Below, one piece after another: positions 1 through 6,649 of a DNA stretch of 9,934 nucleotides. Each line of letters starts with the position of its first letter. Positions within the stretch are counted from its first letter, which is position 1. This DNA comes from UBA6168 sp964423205 (GTDB taxonomy: Bacteria; Bacteroidota; Bacteroidia; Chitinophagales; Saprospiraceae), in the NCBI GenBank assembly GCA_964423205.1, contig CAYRDX010000100.1:1-9934 (forward strand), given 5' to 3'. A program made the translations under genes and the position numbers. The notes below the pieces were generated by a model. That model was not told where the DNA came from. It was given only the letters and a program-made list of their open reading frames with translations, and did no database searches.

Positions 1-61
1 GCCAACTGATTTTCAATTGGTTAAGCAAACAATTTGGCTATTTTATTTTTGACTCATTACT
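1..61 (+). repeat. Left arm of a 61-bp imperfect inverted repeat, promoter-like
   Basis: The reverse complement of 1-61 aligns without gaps to 9803-9863, with 6 mismatches by my count. The outermost 19 bases are identical, and so is the inner 20-base block that reads as the reverse complement of 42-61. In plus orientation the arm carries TATTTTTG at 44-51, which fits the Bacteroidota -7 consensus TAnnTTTG, and TTG at 17-19. It would therefore fire antisense into the receptor gene that ends at 64. Bases 2-20 can form a short stem with a TTT loop and one mismatch. The alignment was seen directly; any promoter function of this arm is inference. Confidence 0.85.
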
Positions 62-63
62 TA

Positions 64-2799
64 TCAAAATCTCAGGGCTGCCATGATGAAAAAGTTGGTG
101 CCATAAGCATAAAAGTATCTTGGCGGAAAAATGTCAATACCTTTCTTTTCCACGTTGGCTCTTTCAAATCTTAGCTGTTCATAACCGCCGGTTACAACCT
201 TGGCATTGAGCAGGTTGGTAATCCCGGCAGTCAGGTACAGGTAGGTTTGGTAATTGATCTGAAATGACTTATTGGCAAACAAGTCAACCGTAAAGGCATC
301 ATCTGCCCGGTTTTGGTTGACAATTGTTTTGTATAAATCAGCCTCTGGATCCAATCCAAATACCTGATCTGCAGTTCTTCTTTCAGGACTGAAGTCTATG
401 TAATTCCTGTCGAAATAGTTCACCGTAACACTGGCTGACCAGAATTTCGGTGAGCGGTAGTCGAGGCCAAAACTGGCCGCGGTTTGAGGAGTACCGGGCA
501 CATAGAAATTCTTGATAAAAACGGTACCACGATCGCGGATAATGCCGTCGTCGTCCTGAATGAAAATGCCGTTTGGTCTTGAGGTGTAAATGTATTCACC
601 TATGGCTGCAACTCCATTGGCTGTAAGTGTTGTCGACAATTTGGCAGTCACCGCCAATTCCAGTCCCGCATGTCTTCTGTCGAGTCCGGTAAGGATATAC
701 GTTCCAAAGTTTGAAACATCGCCAGGCAGGAAAAAGCGGTTAATTTTAAGGCCATCCTTAAACTCTGTATAATAGGCTGTAAGTCTGGTTTTGATGCCGG
801 GCCACCGCATTTGATACCCACCCTCTGCCGAAAGCACTGTTTCATCAGTAAGTCCTGGAACTAATTGGTCCCGGTTTCTCGATGAAGCATAGGCGTTGCG
901 CGGGTCAGGTGCTCTGTTGAGGTAGGCAGCGTTGGCATAAAGGTAGTTACGGCCGTCTATTTTAAATGTCAGTCCACCTTTTACGCCATAGTTTGCATAG
1001 TTCTGCTTTTCAGAATCTCCAAACGAGCTGTTGGGGAAACGTGCATTTCGATAGTAACCTGTCCGCCAAAAGTCTGTAAAGGACATGTCGCCCGCAAGGA
1101 AGAAATCGATCTTGCGAAAGCTGAACTGACCTTGAATCCATGGGCCGTACTTTCTGGTATTGATGTCAAAATCCCACCCGTAGGTATCTCCTTCCCGTAC
1201 TATGAGGTTTGGATCTTCAAGGTTGTATTCTGCAGGAAGGTTGTCATCCATGGCAAAACGGTCGAGATTCACATAGTAATCACCTCCCAGAAGGTCAATC
1301 AATTTATTAAAATAATGGGTCTTTTCCTGCTGGTAGTTTAGACCAAAATGAACGGTTAGGAAATCGGAAATGACACTAGAATAGGTGGTGCTGAAATTTC
1401 CTTTTTTGGTGTCCGACCTTTGTTCGCAAACAACGTATTGTGACCATTTACCTTGTTCACCACGGAATGACTGGCCATTCGAGGCATTTGCTTCATAGAG
1501 TGAATGCCAGGTGATTTGCAGCAGATCTGGATTTGACAGGTAGGTCTGCCTAACTTTCTCCGCTTCACCCTTACTATCCAATGATACATAACTAGGTAAA
1601 TTCCGGTAGTAGTCTGGCCGTGGATCGGGTGCATTAAACCAGTCTAATCCACTTCGACCGTAATAACCCAGTTGGTAGCCTGCCGCCGTGGTCAGATTGG
1701 CATCCTTCCCGATTTTCCAATCATGGCGTAGGATAAGAAGGGGCTGATGGGAATTAACCACTCTTGCATTTCGCTTTTCTCCATTCTGATAACCCCAATT
1801 GGGATTGTAGAACCTGGTGTCAGCCAGCTCATTCACCTCTTCTGTTCCGGCCCCTTGTTGACCGCGCCGTACAGGAGCGCCAAGAGCAGTCAGATTTACC
1901 AGGTGATTCTTGCCAAGTTTACGGTCAACAGAAGCAAAGTAGGAATAAGCATCATAAAAAGTACCGGGTACATAGCCTTCCTGTGCCCAGCGTTTGGATG
2001 CGGACAAAGAGTAAGCCCAACCGTTTTTCTGCATTCCTGTGCTCCATGTTCCCATGATTCGATTGGTATAGGAGCGGTTGGAAAACATGTAGGATACTCT
2101 CTTCTGCACGCGTTGCTCTGAAGCACGGGTGTCGAATGCCGTTCCACCTTCAATGGCACCAAACGAAAATCCAGTAGGACTCAGGTCGATAGTTGATTCT
2201 CTGTTCCGGGTTACATCATTCAGTCCGCCCCACACACTCCAATAAACCGCCCCATTTTCGAGATTATTTACCGGAATGCCATTGAAAAACACCACCGACT
2301 CAGATTCATACCCCCTGATGTCGAAACCTCCGCTGCTCAGGTTAAATGCTGCAGCAGCAACAAAAGGGTCACGGGAAGCCGATAGAATACCGGAAATATT
2401 CTGACTGCCCAGGTCACTTTCAGCCTCATCTTCGGAAAGAGTGATAATCGGGATGCGGTCTTCACCTGTAATGGATTCCCGGCTCATTCCAATCAAAGAA
2501 GTCAATAGAACTTCTCCAACTTCATTGGATTGCCCGCTGATAGTGACTACTTTGTTGAGAGATTGAAATCCCTCAGCTTCGAAAATAAGCATCACCGAAT
2601 TAGCGCTTGTGATTATTTCCAGGCGGAAATCTCCTTTTTCATTGGTTGTTGTACTGGAATTCAGGGCTTTTACACGCACCCCTTCCAATGCAAGACCTTG
2701 CGCAGCATCTCTGAGGCTACCGGAAATGACCACATTTTGGGAAAAGGAAAATCCGTATAAAAGGCATGTGAAAATCAAAAAAGAAAAGACTCGTTTCAT
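64..2799 (-). CDS. TonB-dependent outer-membrane receptor
   Basis: This is a 911-residue outer-membrane import receptor, powered by TonB-ExbBD, for a substrate that cannot be read from the sequence. The chosen start is the ATG at 2799, which gives a signal peptide (MKRVFSFLIF..., likely cleaved near FSFSQ at 17-21). The longer reading to 2820 would need a TTG start and runs across the likely promoter. Residues about 22-101 form a carboxypeptidase-regulatory-like beta-sandwich typical of Bacteroidota receptors. IITLSEDE near 118-125 may be the TonB box. The plug spans about 130-235 and contains FDIRGYESE and NGIPVN. The rest is the beta-barrel, ending in an aromatic strand with terminal Phe (FIMAALRF). 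No SusD partner is adjacent, so it is not a SusC/D pair. The neighbour is a divergent secreted nuclease-like gene, which hints at import of nucleic acid or phosphate-ester products; that is inference. Confidence 0.93.
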   Translation of the reverse strand: MKRVFSFLIFTCLLYGFSFSQNVVISGSLRDAAQGLALEGVRVKALNSSTTTNEKGDFRLEIITSANSVMLIFEAEGFQSLNKVVTISGQSNEVGEVLLTSLIGMSRESITGEDRIPIITLSEDEAESDLGSQNISGILSASRDPFVAAAAFNLSSGGFDIRGYESESVVFFNGIPVNNLENGAVYWSVWGGLNDVTRNRESTIDLSPTGFSFGAIEGGTAFDTRASEQRVQKRVSYMFSNRSYTNRIMGTWSTGMQKNGWAYSLSASKRWAQEGYVPGTFYDAYSYFASVDRKLGKNHLVNLTALGAPVRRGQQGAGTEEVNELADTRFYNPNWGYQNGEKRNARVVNSHQPLLILRHDWKIGKDANLTTAAGYQLGYYGRSGLDWFNAPDPRPDYYRNLPSYVSLDSKGEAEKVRQTYLSNPDLLQITWHSLYEANASNGQSFRGEQGKWSQYVVCEQRSDTKKGNFSTTYSSVISDFLTVHFGLNYQQEKTHYFNKLIDLLGGDYYVNLDRFAMDDNLPAEYNLEDPNLIVREGDTYGWDFDINTRKYGPWIQGQFSFRKIDFFLAGDMSFTDFWRTGYYRNARFPNSSFGDSEKQNYANYGVKGGLTFKIDGRNYLYANAAYLNRAPDPRNAYASSRNRDQLVPGLTDETVLSAEGGYQMRWPGIKTRLTAYYTEFKDGLKINRFFLPGDVSNFGTYILTGLDRRHAGLELAVTAKLSTTLTANGVAAIGEYIYTSRPNGIFIQDDDGIIRDRGTVFIKNFYVPGTPQTAASFGLDYRSPKFWSASVTVNYFDRNYIDFSPERRTADQVFGLDPEADLYKTIVNQNRADDAFTVDLFANKSFQINYQTYLYLTAGITNLLNAKVVTGGYEQLRFERANVEKKGIDIFPPRYFYAYGTNFFIMAALRF

Positions 2800-2816
2800 A
2801 CAGTTTTGTTGAGCGG

Positions 2817-2825
2817 GCAAAATTA
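2817..2825 (-). promoter_or_regulatory. Putative -7 promoter box of the receptor gene
   Basis: On the minus strand 2825-2817 reads TAATTTTGC, an exact match to the Bacteroidota -7 consensus TAnnTTTGC. A degenerate TTTCG lies 22 bp upstream, where a -33 TTTG would be expected. Transcription would begin about 10 bases before the ATG at 2799, giving a short leader. This supports the ATG over the upstream TTG start. The motif is seen; activity is inferred. Confidence 0.5.
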
Positions 2826-2918
2826 GAAGAAAGCTTTAGTTTTGCCACGAAAGCATGGAATAATGACGTACTCCTTATCTGTGTTTAACACAATTAAGGT
2901 ACTTGGCTGGTGACTATT

Positions 2919-2927
2919 TAAGTTTGC
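2919..2927 (+). promoter_or_regulatory. Putative -7 promoter box of the secreted nuclease gene
   Basis: 2919-2927 reads TAAGTTTGC, an exact TAnnTTTGC match. It lies about 36 bases before the ATG at 2963, so the leader would be roughly 30 nt. No well-spaced -33 TTTG was found upstream. A second exact box, TAGTTTTGC, sits at 2837-2845 and could be an alternative. Start sites downstream of 2919 favour the ATG at 2963 over the in-frame TTG codons at 2903 and 2924. Confidence 0.4.
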
Positions 2928-2962
2928 GATTTTGTATACGGTTTTGTACTTCAAGGTTAATC

Positions 2963-4000
2963 ATGATTATACTTTCTGCAGCTCTTTTTCTCGTACTTCT
3001 TTCTTTCGGATCAAATGCTCAAAACAAACAGGTTACTGTTGCATGTGTGGGTTTCTATAATTTTGAAAACCTCTTCGACACCTACGATGATCCAAACATC
3101 AACGATGAGGAGTTTTTGCCAAATGGCCTAAGAGCCTGGACCATGGAGCGGTATAAAGAAAAACTGACCAACCTGGCTCAGGTGGTTTCGGAAATAGGCC
3201 ATGAACTCACACCGGATGGAGTGGCTATACTGGGAGTTGCGGAAATTGAAAACAGGCGAGTCCTGGAAGATTTTATCAAGCAAAAGGCAGTCGCTTCACG
3301 AAATTATGAAATTGTCCATCACGATTCACCGGACAGGAGGGGTATCGATGTGGCCTTGTTATATCAGCCGAAGTACTTCAAAGTATTGGACAGCAGGCCT
3401 ATCCCACTGATTATTTACGACGAAAACGGTGAACGCAATTATACACGAGACATACTGTATGTAAGCGGTGAGTTGCATGGAGAGCCAGTACATGTATTGG
3501 TCAATCATTGGCCCAGTCGCCGAAGCGGTGAAAAGGCAACCAGGCCTTTGCGCAATGCCGGTGCGCTTATATGCAAGAATATTAAAGACTCTCTATTGAC
3601 CATTAACCCCCATGCAAAAGTCATCGTCATGGGCGACCTGAACGATGACCCTATTAGCCCAAGTGTTAAGGATGTGCTGGCTTGCAAGACTGATATAAAT
3701 AAGGTCCGACAAGGTGATTTCTATAATCCATGGTACGACCTCTACAGAAGCGGCATTGGCACTCTTGCCTATCAGGATGCCTGGAGTCTCTTTGACCAGA
3801 TAATTCTTTCGGAGGGATTGGTTGGAAAATCGAAAGATACTTACAAATTTATTAAGGCAGTTGTCCATAACAGACCCTACCTGATACAGAAAACAGGACA
3901 GTATAAAGGCTACCCATTTCGAACTTTTGACTTCGATAATTATATTGCCGGATACAGTGATCACTTTGCTGTTTATGTCTTTTTAGTAAGAGAAATATGA
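2963..4000 (+). CDS. Secreted endonuclease/exonuclease/phosphatase-family protein
   Basis: This 345-residue enzyme belongs to the DNase I-like EEP superfamily of metal-dependent phosphoesterases. An N-terminal hydrophobic stretch ending ...FGSNAQ (about 1-20) looks like a signal peptide, so it should act in the periplasm or outside the cell. The family motifs appear in order: FYNFENLFD (31-39), GVAEIEN (91-97, metal-binding Glu), RRGIDVALLY (125-134), NHWPSRRSGE (181-190), VMGDLNDDP (222-230), LFDQIILS (276-283) and YSDHFAV (331-337, the Asp-His pair). No catalytic motif is missing, so it is probably active. The ATG at 2963 was preferred to an upstream in-frame TTG at 2903; the n-region is then uncharged, so the TTG at 2924 (adding three Arg) cannot be fully excluded. 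The substrate (DNA, RNA or another phosphodiester) cannot be told. It is divergent from the receptor gene, and the two may be co-regulated. Confidence 0.9.
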   Translation: MIILSAALFLVLLSFGSNAQNKQVTVACVGFYNFENLFDTYDDPNINDEEFLPNGLRAWTMERYKEKLTNLAQVVSEIGHELTPDGVAILGVAEIENRRVLEDFIKQKAVASRNYEIVHHDSPDRRGIDVALLYQPKYFKVLDSRPIPLIIYDENGERNYTRDILYVSGELHGEPVHVLVNHWPSRRSGEKATRPLRNAGALICKNIKDSLLTINPHAKVIVMGDLNDDPISPSVKDVLACKTDINKVRQGDFYNPWYDLYRSGIGTLAYQDAWSLFDQIILSEGLVGKSKDTYKFIKAVVHNRPYLIQKTGQYKGYPFRTFDFDNYIAGYSDHFAVYVFLVREI

Positions 4001-4034
4001 ACTGTGCAGAAATTGAAGGCTTTGGATATAAGGA

Positions 4035-4063
4035 TTTTAACTCCAATTAAAGAGGAATTAAAA
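4035..4063 (+). terminator. Possible weak hairpin downstream of the nuclease gene
   Basis: TTTTAACTCC (4035-4044) pairs with GGAATTAAAA (4054-4063) at 9 of 10 positions around a 9-base loop, 34 bases after the nuclease stop codon. The stem is AT-rich and no T-tract follows on the plus strand, so terminator function is doubtful. Confidence 0.25.
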
Positions 4064-4129
4064 TGATGATTGACAGACTATTTTTTCTGCACTCTGGAAC
4101 AATTCTTGGTCTATACATCAAAGCATATC

Positions 4130-4158
4130 AAATTTCCCCTTCTTATTAAAATTTCCCC
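4130..4158. repeat. Direct repeat AAATTTCCCC, period 19 bp
   Basis: Two exact copies of AAATTTCCCC stand at 4130-4139 and 4149-4158. The 19-bp period is close to two helical turns, so both would face one side of the DNA, as expected for a dimer-binding site. It could also be the remnant of a mobile-element end with repeated transposase sites. Nothing adjacent encodes a transposase, so the role is unknown. Confidence 0.5.
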
Positions 4159-4312
4159 CGTTAAAGTAGCTTTACAAAACCCTCATTATTGAGTACCCCT
4201 TAATTTGTACTTTTATAATCTGGTTTGAATGAGATAAAATGCTTTCATGAATCTGAATCATATTGCCCTTTTCAATGACGGAATAGCAACAAACTCGCGC
4301 TCCGTCAACAAA

Positions 4313-4354
4313 AACTATGAACACTTGCTATGAACAGGCATGAACTATGAACAC
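4313..4354. repeat. Three short direct repeats of CTATGAACA
   Basis: CTATGAACA occurs at 4315-4323, 4328-4336 and 4345-4353; the outer two share the longer AACTATGAACAC (4313-4324 and 4343-4354). The block ends about 25 bases before the putative -33 element of the helicase gene, so it could be a regulatory site or simply slippage-derived sequence. Confidence 0.5.
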
Positions 4355-4379
4355 ACTGGTATTAACTTCAAATCATTAA

Positions 4380-4412
4380 TTGGCTTATTTCACGGGCCGT
4401 TTCCTATTTTTG
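4380..4412 (+). promoter_or_regulatory. Putative Bacteroidota-type promoter of the helicase gene
   Basis: TTG at 4380-4382 (-33 element) is followed after 22 bp by TATTTTTG at 4405-4412 (exact TAnnTTTG, then C). The spacing is within the 17-23 bp usual for the phylum's primary sigma factor. Transcription would start near 4418-4420, about 15 bases before the ATG at 4434. Of the promoter candidates in this window, only this one has both elements at good spacing. Confidence 0.55.
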
Positions 4413-4433
4413 CTTGATAAGCACTAATTAGAA

Positions 4434-5732
4434 ATGGCCCATTACAAAGCTCCTCTCGAGTTAAACTCAGATTTCAAGTATGCTCTTCAGGTTCTGGAAA
4501 CCACCAGCAAAAGCCTGTTTATAACTGGAAGGGCAGGTACGGGCAAATCCACTCTGCTTCAGCTTTTCAGACAAACTACCAAAAAAAAGACGGTTGTATG
4601 CGCACCTACGGGTATCGCTGCACTGAATGTGAAGGGTCAGACTATTCATAGTCTTTTTGGATTTCCTCCGCGTTACATTCAGGCCAGGGATATTCGAAAA
4701 AGCCCTTTTCGAAAATGGTTTAAGAAAATAGAGGTGCTTATCATTGATGAAATCAGCATGGTCAGGGCAGATCTGCTGGATGCCATTGATCGTTCATTGC
4801 GAATTCACCGCGACAACTACGAACCCTTTGGTGGCGTACAAGTGGTCATGATTGGCGATTTGTTTCAACTACCCCCTATTGTCGCCACCAAAGAGGAACA
4901 GCAAATTTTTGAGCTGGCCTATGAATCTCCTTATTTTTTCTCAGCCAATGTGTTGATGGAATTTGAGTACGAAATGCTGGAGCTACGAAAGGTTTACCGG
5001 CAGGAGAATATGCACTTTTTGAGGCTCCTGGAGGCAGTTCGCCTCAATCAGGTTGATTATGAAGATTTGGAGGACCTGAATACCAGGTACCAGCCTCATT
5101 TTGATCCACCTGATTATTACATAACTCTTTCACCAAGAAACGCTAAAGTCGATGCCATTAACAAACGGGAGTTGGATAACATACCGGTATCGGAATTTTC
5201 GTTCAAAGCTACCATAGCAGGAGAGTTTGACTCCAGATTATTTCCATCGGAAGCTGATCTCAAGCTAAAGAAAGGTGCCCAGGTGATGTTTATCAAAAAC
5301 GATACGGAGGGCAATTACGTTAACGGAACCATTGGAAAAGTGTCCGACGTAAACAGTGAATACATTAAAGTGTATTCGGAAGAAAAGGGTGTTCCGCAGG
5401 AAATTGAAGTTTTTCCGGCTTTATGGGAAATAATCAAGTACAAGCAAAACCAAAAAAATCCGGAAGAAATCGAATCAGAAGTTATTGGCACTTTTGAGCA
5501 ATATCCGCTTAAACTTGCCTGGGCAGTTACCATACACAAGTCACAGGGAAAGACGTTTGACAAGGTAATCATCGATATGGACAGAGGGGCATTTGAATTT
5601 GGGCAGACTTATGTTGCATTGAGCAGGTGCAGAACGCTTGACGGCATTGTGCTTAAATATAAAATACAACCCAGGGATATCATGCTCGACGAAAGAGTGG
5701 TTGAATTTTATGAAGGCAGGGTAAGGGGATAA
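4434..5732 (+). CDS. PIF1-family ATP-dependent DNA helicase (SF1B)
   Basis: This 432-residue protein is a compact cytoplasmic helicase of the PIF1/RecD-like SF1B group, expected to move 5' to 3' on single-stranded DNA and to act on replication blocks, recombination intermediates or G-quadruplexes. The motifs are complete: Walker A GRAGTGKST (32-40), motif Ia CAPTGIAALNVKGQTIHSLF (56-75), Walker B IIDEIS (103-108), motif III IGDLFQLPP (140-148), the sensor YRQ (188-190), GAQVMFIKND (281-290), motif V TIHKSQGKTFD (366-376) and motif VI VALSR (394-398). There is no added N- or C-terminal domain. The length is close to that of the structurally studied Bacteroides Pif1, from memory about 430 residues. 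The gene appears monocistronic, with its own promoter before it and a palindromic repeat region after it. An automatic pipeline might label it only AAA-family ATPase. Confidence 0.93.
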   Translation: MAHYKAPLELNSDFKYALQVLETTSKSLFITGRAGTGKSTLLQLFRQTTKKKTVVCAPTGIAALNVKGQTIHSLFGFPPRYIQARDIRKSPFRKWFKKIEVLIIDEISMVRADLLDAIDRSLRIHRDNYEPFGGVQVVMIGDLFQLPPIVATKEEQQIFELAYESPYFFSANVLMEFEYEMLELRKVYRQENMHFLRLLEAVRLNQVDYEDLEDLNTRYQPHFDPPDYYITLSPRNAKVDAINKRELDNIPVSEFSFKATIAGEFDSRLFPSEADLKLKKGAQVMFIKNDTEGNYVNGTIGKVSDVNSEYIKVYSEEKGVPQEIEVFPALWEIIKYKQNQKNPEEIESEVIGTFEQYPLKLAWAVTIHKSQGKTFDKVIIDMDRGAFEFGQTYVALSRCRTLDGIVLKYKIQPRDIMLDERVVEFYEGRVRG

Positions 5733-5876
5733 ATATTGTTTGAAGGTTGTTTGGGGAGTTTGAGTTGTTCGCCCCGAGTACTCGGGGTGAAGGTTGTTTG
5801 AGTTGTTCGCCCTGATTACTCGGGGTGAAGGTTGTTTGAGTGGTTTGAGTGGTTTGAAGGTTGTTTGAGTTGGATG
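5733..5876. repeat. REP-like intergenic repeat region with TTTGA-rich spacers
   Basis: The region from just after the helicase stop to about 5876 is built from variants of TTTGAAGGTTG and TTTGAGTGG, for example GTTTGAAGGTTGTTTG near 5738-5753 and again at about 5844-5859. Two palindromic units are embedded (listed separately). The pattern has no coding sense in any frame. It resembles dispersed intergenic repeats that I recall from Cytophagales genomes; that family link is from memory and unverified. Confidence 0.75.
5761..5836. repeat. Tandem 38-bp palindromic units (two copies)
   Basis: Unit 1 (5761-5798) and unit 2 (5799-5836) are head-to-tail and differ at only two positions (C5775 to T5813, G5778 to T5816). 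Unit 1 contains the perfect palindrome CCCCGAGTACTCGGGG (5772-5787), extended to 5768-5791 with a single G-T wobble. Unit 2 keeps the stem: one change becomes a U-G wobble and the other falls at the loop. Changes that keep the fold suggest the hairpin matters. It could work as a transcript-end hairpin for the helicase mRNA, though there is no T-tract. Confidence 0.85.
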
Positions 5877-5932
5877 AACGTAAAACTAAGGGGGAGAAAA
5901 GTTAGAATGGAAATTCTTAAATGAACTGTAAA

Positions 5933-6385
5933 ATGAAAACTAGGTACTTCTTTATCACTCTGAGTATGCTGGTGCTTTTTGCTTCGGTTGACGCAATTGC
6001 GGCGGCCAGAGCCAGTAAACACAATTCTCCGGAAATTGAATCACCTTACAGCAGCGGTATTGACAACAAAAATGATTCAAGTACCAAAGTGATTGCTTAT
6101 AAATCTGAAAAGCAATTCATACAGAAAAAAGGTTTCCTGTCTGGCTTCTTTGCCTTTTCAAAAAAGGTGGTGAAGAAGATGAAAAGCTGGATTCCGGATT
6201 TTGCAGGAAGGAAATTTCTCATCTGGTGTGGCATTTTCCTGGTGGCCACCATCGTATTCTTTGCCCTGGGCGGTATTTCAGCAGTTTTCAACTACCTCGG
6301 TTCAGGTGCTGCCATCGCAACAGCGGTATTCTTCGTTTTATGGCTGGTGGAGTTTACTAAGGATAAAGGGATACCGGAAATGTAA
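5933..6385 (+). CDS. Exported hypothetical membrane protein
   Basis: I do not recognise the family. From the ATG at 5933 the product has 150 residues; a start at 5921 would add MNCK. The later start gives a textbook signal sequence, MKTRYFFITLSMLVLFASVDAIAA (n-region Lys/Arg, hydrophobic core about 5-18, Ala-rich cleavage site). A polar, Ser/Asn-rich linker follows (about 28-62), then a basic amphipathic stretch FSKKVVKKMKSW (75-86). Two hydrophobic helices (about 94-113 and 117-139) come next, and a short charged tail ends in KDKGIPEM. The Gly/Ala-rich second helix contains LGSGAAIATA. The basic stretch probably lies on the cytoplasmic side or binds phospholipid. It converges on the oxidase operon with 3 bp between stop codons. 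There are no enzymatic motifs, and the function is unknown. Confidence 0.75.
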   Translation: MKTRYFFITLSMLVLFASVDAIAAARASKHNSPEIESPYSSGIDNKNDSSTKVIAYKSEKQFIQKKGFLSGFFAFSKKVVKKMKSWIPDFAGRKFLIWCGIFLVATIVFFALGGISAVFNYLGSGAAIATAVFFVLWLVEFTKDKGIPEM

Positions 6386-6388
6386 GCA

Positions 6389-6643
6389 TCAATTCTCAGT
6401 ATTTTGCTCAGTTGAAGTCTCCTTACGGCGGTTCAGGTACCAGACTAATCCGAGAGAGCCTACCAGCAAATAAGGCATAGCCAGCATGTACAGAATTCCG
6501 CCATTCAATCCACGACCAGCTGAACCGCCATTGTCCAGATTACTTTGTGGGCTCATCTTACACATGGCGCATTGTGCCGACGCTGTTGGTGCGAGCGCGA
6601 AAAGGAGGAATACCAAACTTAGGATGCCAATTGTTTTCTTCAT
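6389..6643 (-). CDS. Small exported membrane protein with a CxxC motif, last gene of the oxidase operon
   Basis: This is an 84-residue protein with no named family that I recognise. Residues 1-23 are a signal sequence (MKKTIGILSL ... PTASA). Immediately after the likely cleavage site comes QCAMCKM (Cys25 and Cys28), then a short polar loop SNLDNGGSAGRGLNGG. A single membrane helix spans about 49-70 (ILYMLAMPYLLVGSLGLVWY), followed by a basic RRK stop-transfer and a polar tail. Mature Cys25/Cys28 would face the periplasm next to the membrane, a suitable place for a metal ligand (copper or haem assembly) or a thiol-redox pair. It follows the DUF420 gene by 6 bp in the same operon, which supports a role in oxidase assembly. 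The role is inference; the gene itself is well supported by operon position, signal sequence and spacing. Confidence 0.8.
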   Translation of the reverse strand: MKKTIGILSLVFLLFALAPTASAQCAMCKMSPQSNLDNGGSAGRGLNGGILYMLAMPYLLVGSLGLVWYLNRRKETSTEQNTEN

Positions 6644-6649
6644 AAGATT

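Larger units (their letters stand above)
4001..4433. other. Gene-poor intergenic region with short repeats
   Basis: No convincing gene was found in this 433-bp gap. It holds an AT-rich inverted repeat (4035-4044 with 4054-4063), a 10-bp direct repeat AAATTTCCCC (4130-4139 and 4149-4158, period 19), three copies of CTATGAACA (4315-4323, 4328-4336, 4345-4353) and a promoter-like site at 4380-4412. A 28-codon reading frame at 4247-4333 has no supporting feature. The base composition is more AT-rich than the flanking genes. Confidence 0.7.

Noticed and set aside
1747..2121. Plus-strand open frame of 124 codons inside the receptor gene
   Set aside because: It is antisense to a clear TonB-dependent receptor, has no recognisable domain and overlaps another equally featureless frame, so it is a shadow.
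2800..2820. Seven extra N-terminal residues on the receptor
   Set aside because: They need a TTG start and would overlap the -7 box at 2817-2825; the ATG at 2799 directly begins a signal peptide.
3593..3964. Minus-strand open frame of 123 codons inside the nuclease gene
   Set aside because: It lies opposite the conserved catalytic motifs of the EEP enzyme and has no features of its own.
4247..4333. 28-codon open frame in the gap before the helicase
   Set aside because: It has no ribosome-binding signal, no promoter with correct spacing and no recognisable composition, and it runs into the CTATGAACA repeats.
5907..5924. Five-codon frame (MEILK) overlapping the ATG at 5921, possible leader peptide
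   Set aside because: A frame this short is expected by chance and no attenuator structure follows; the preferred start of the next gene is 5933.
5816..6022. Minus-strand frame with NHSNHSN repeats
   Set aside because: The repeats are the TTTGAGTGG intergenic repeat read backwards; the frame also overlaps the signal-peptide coding region of the exported protein.
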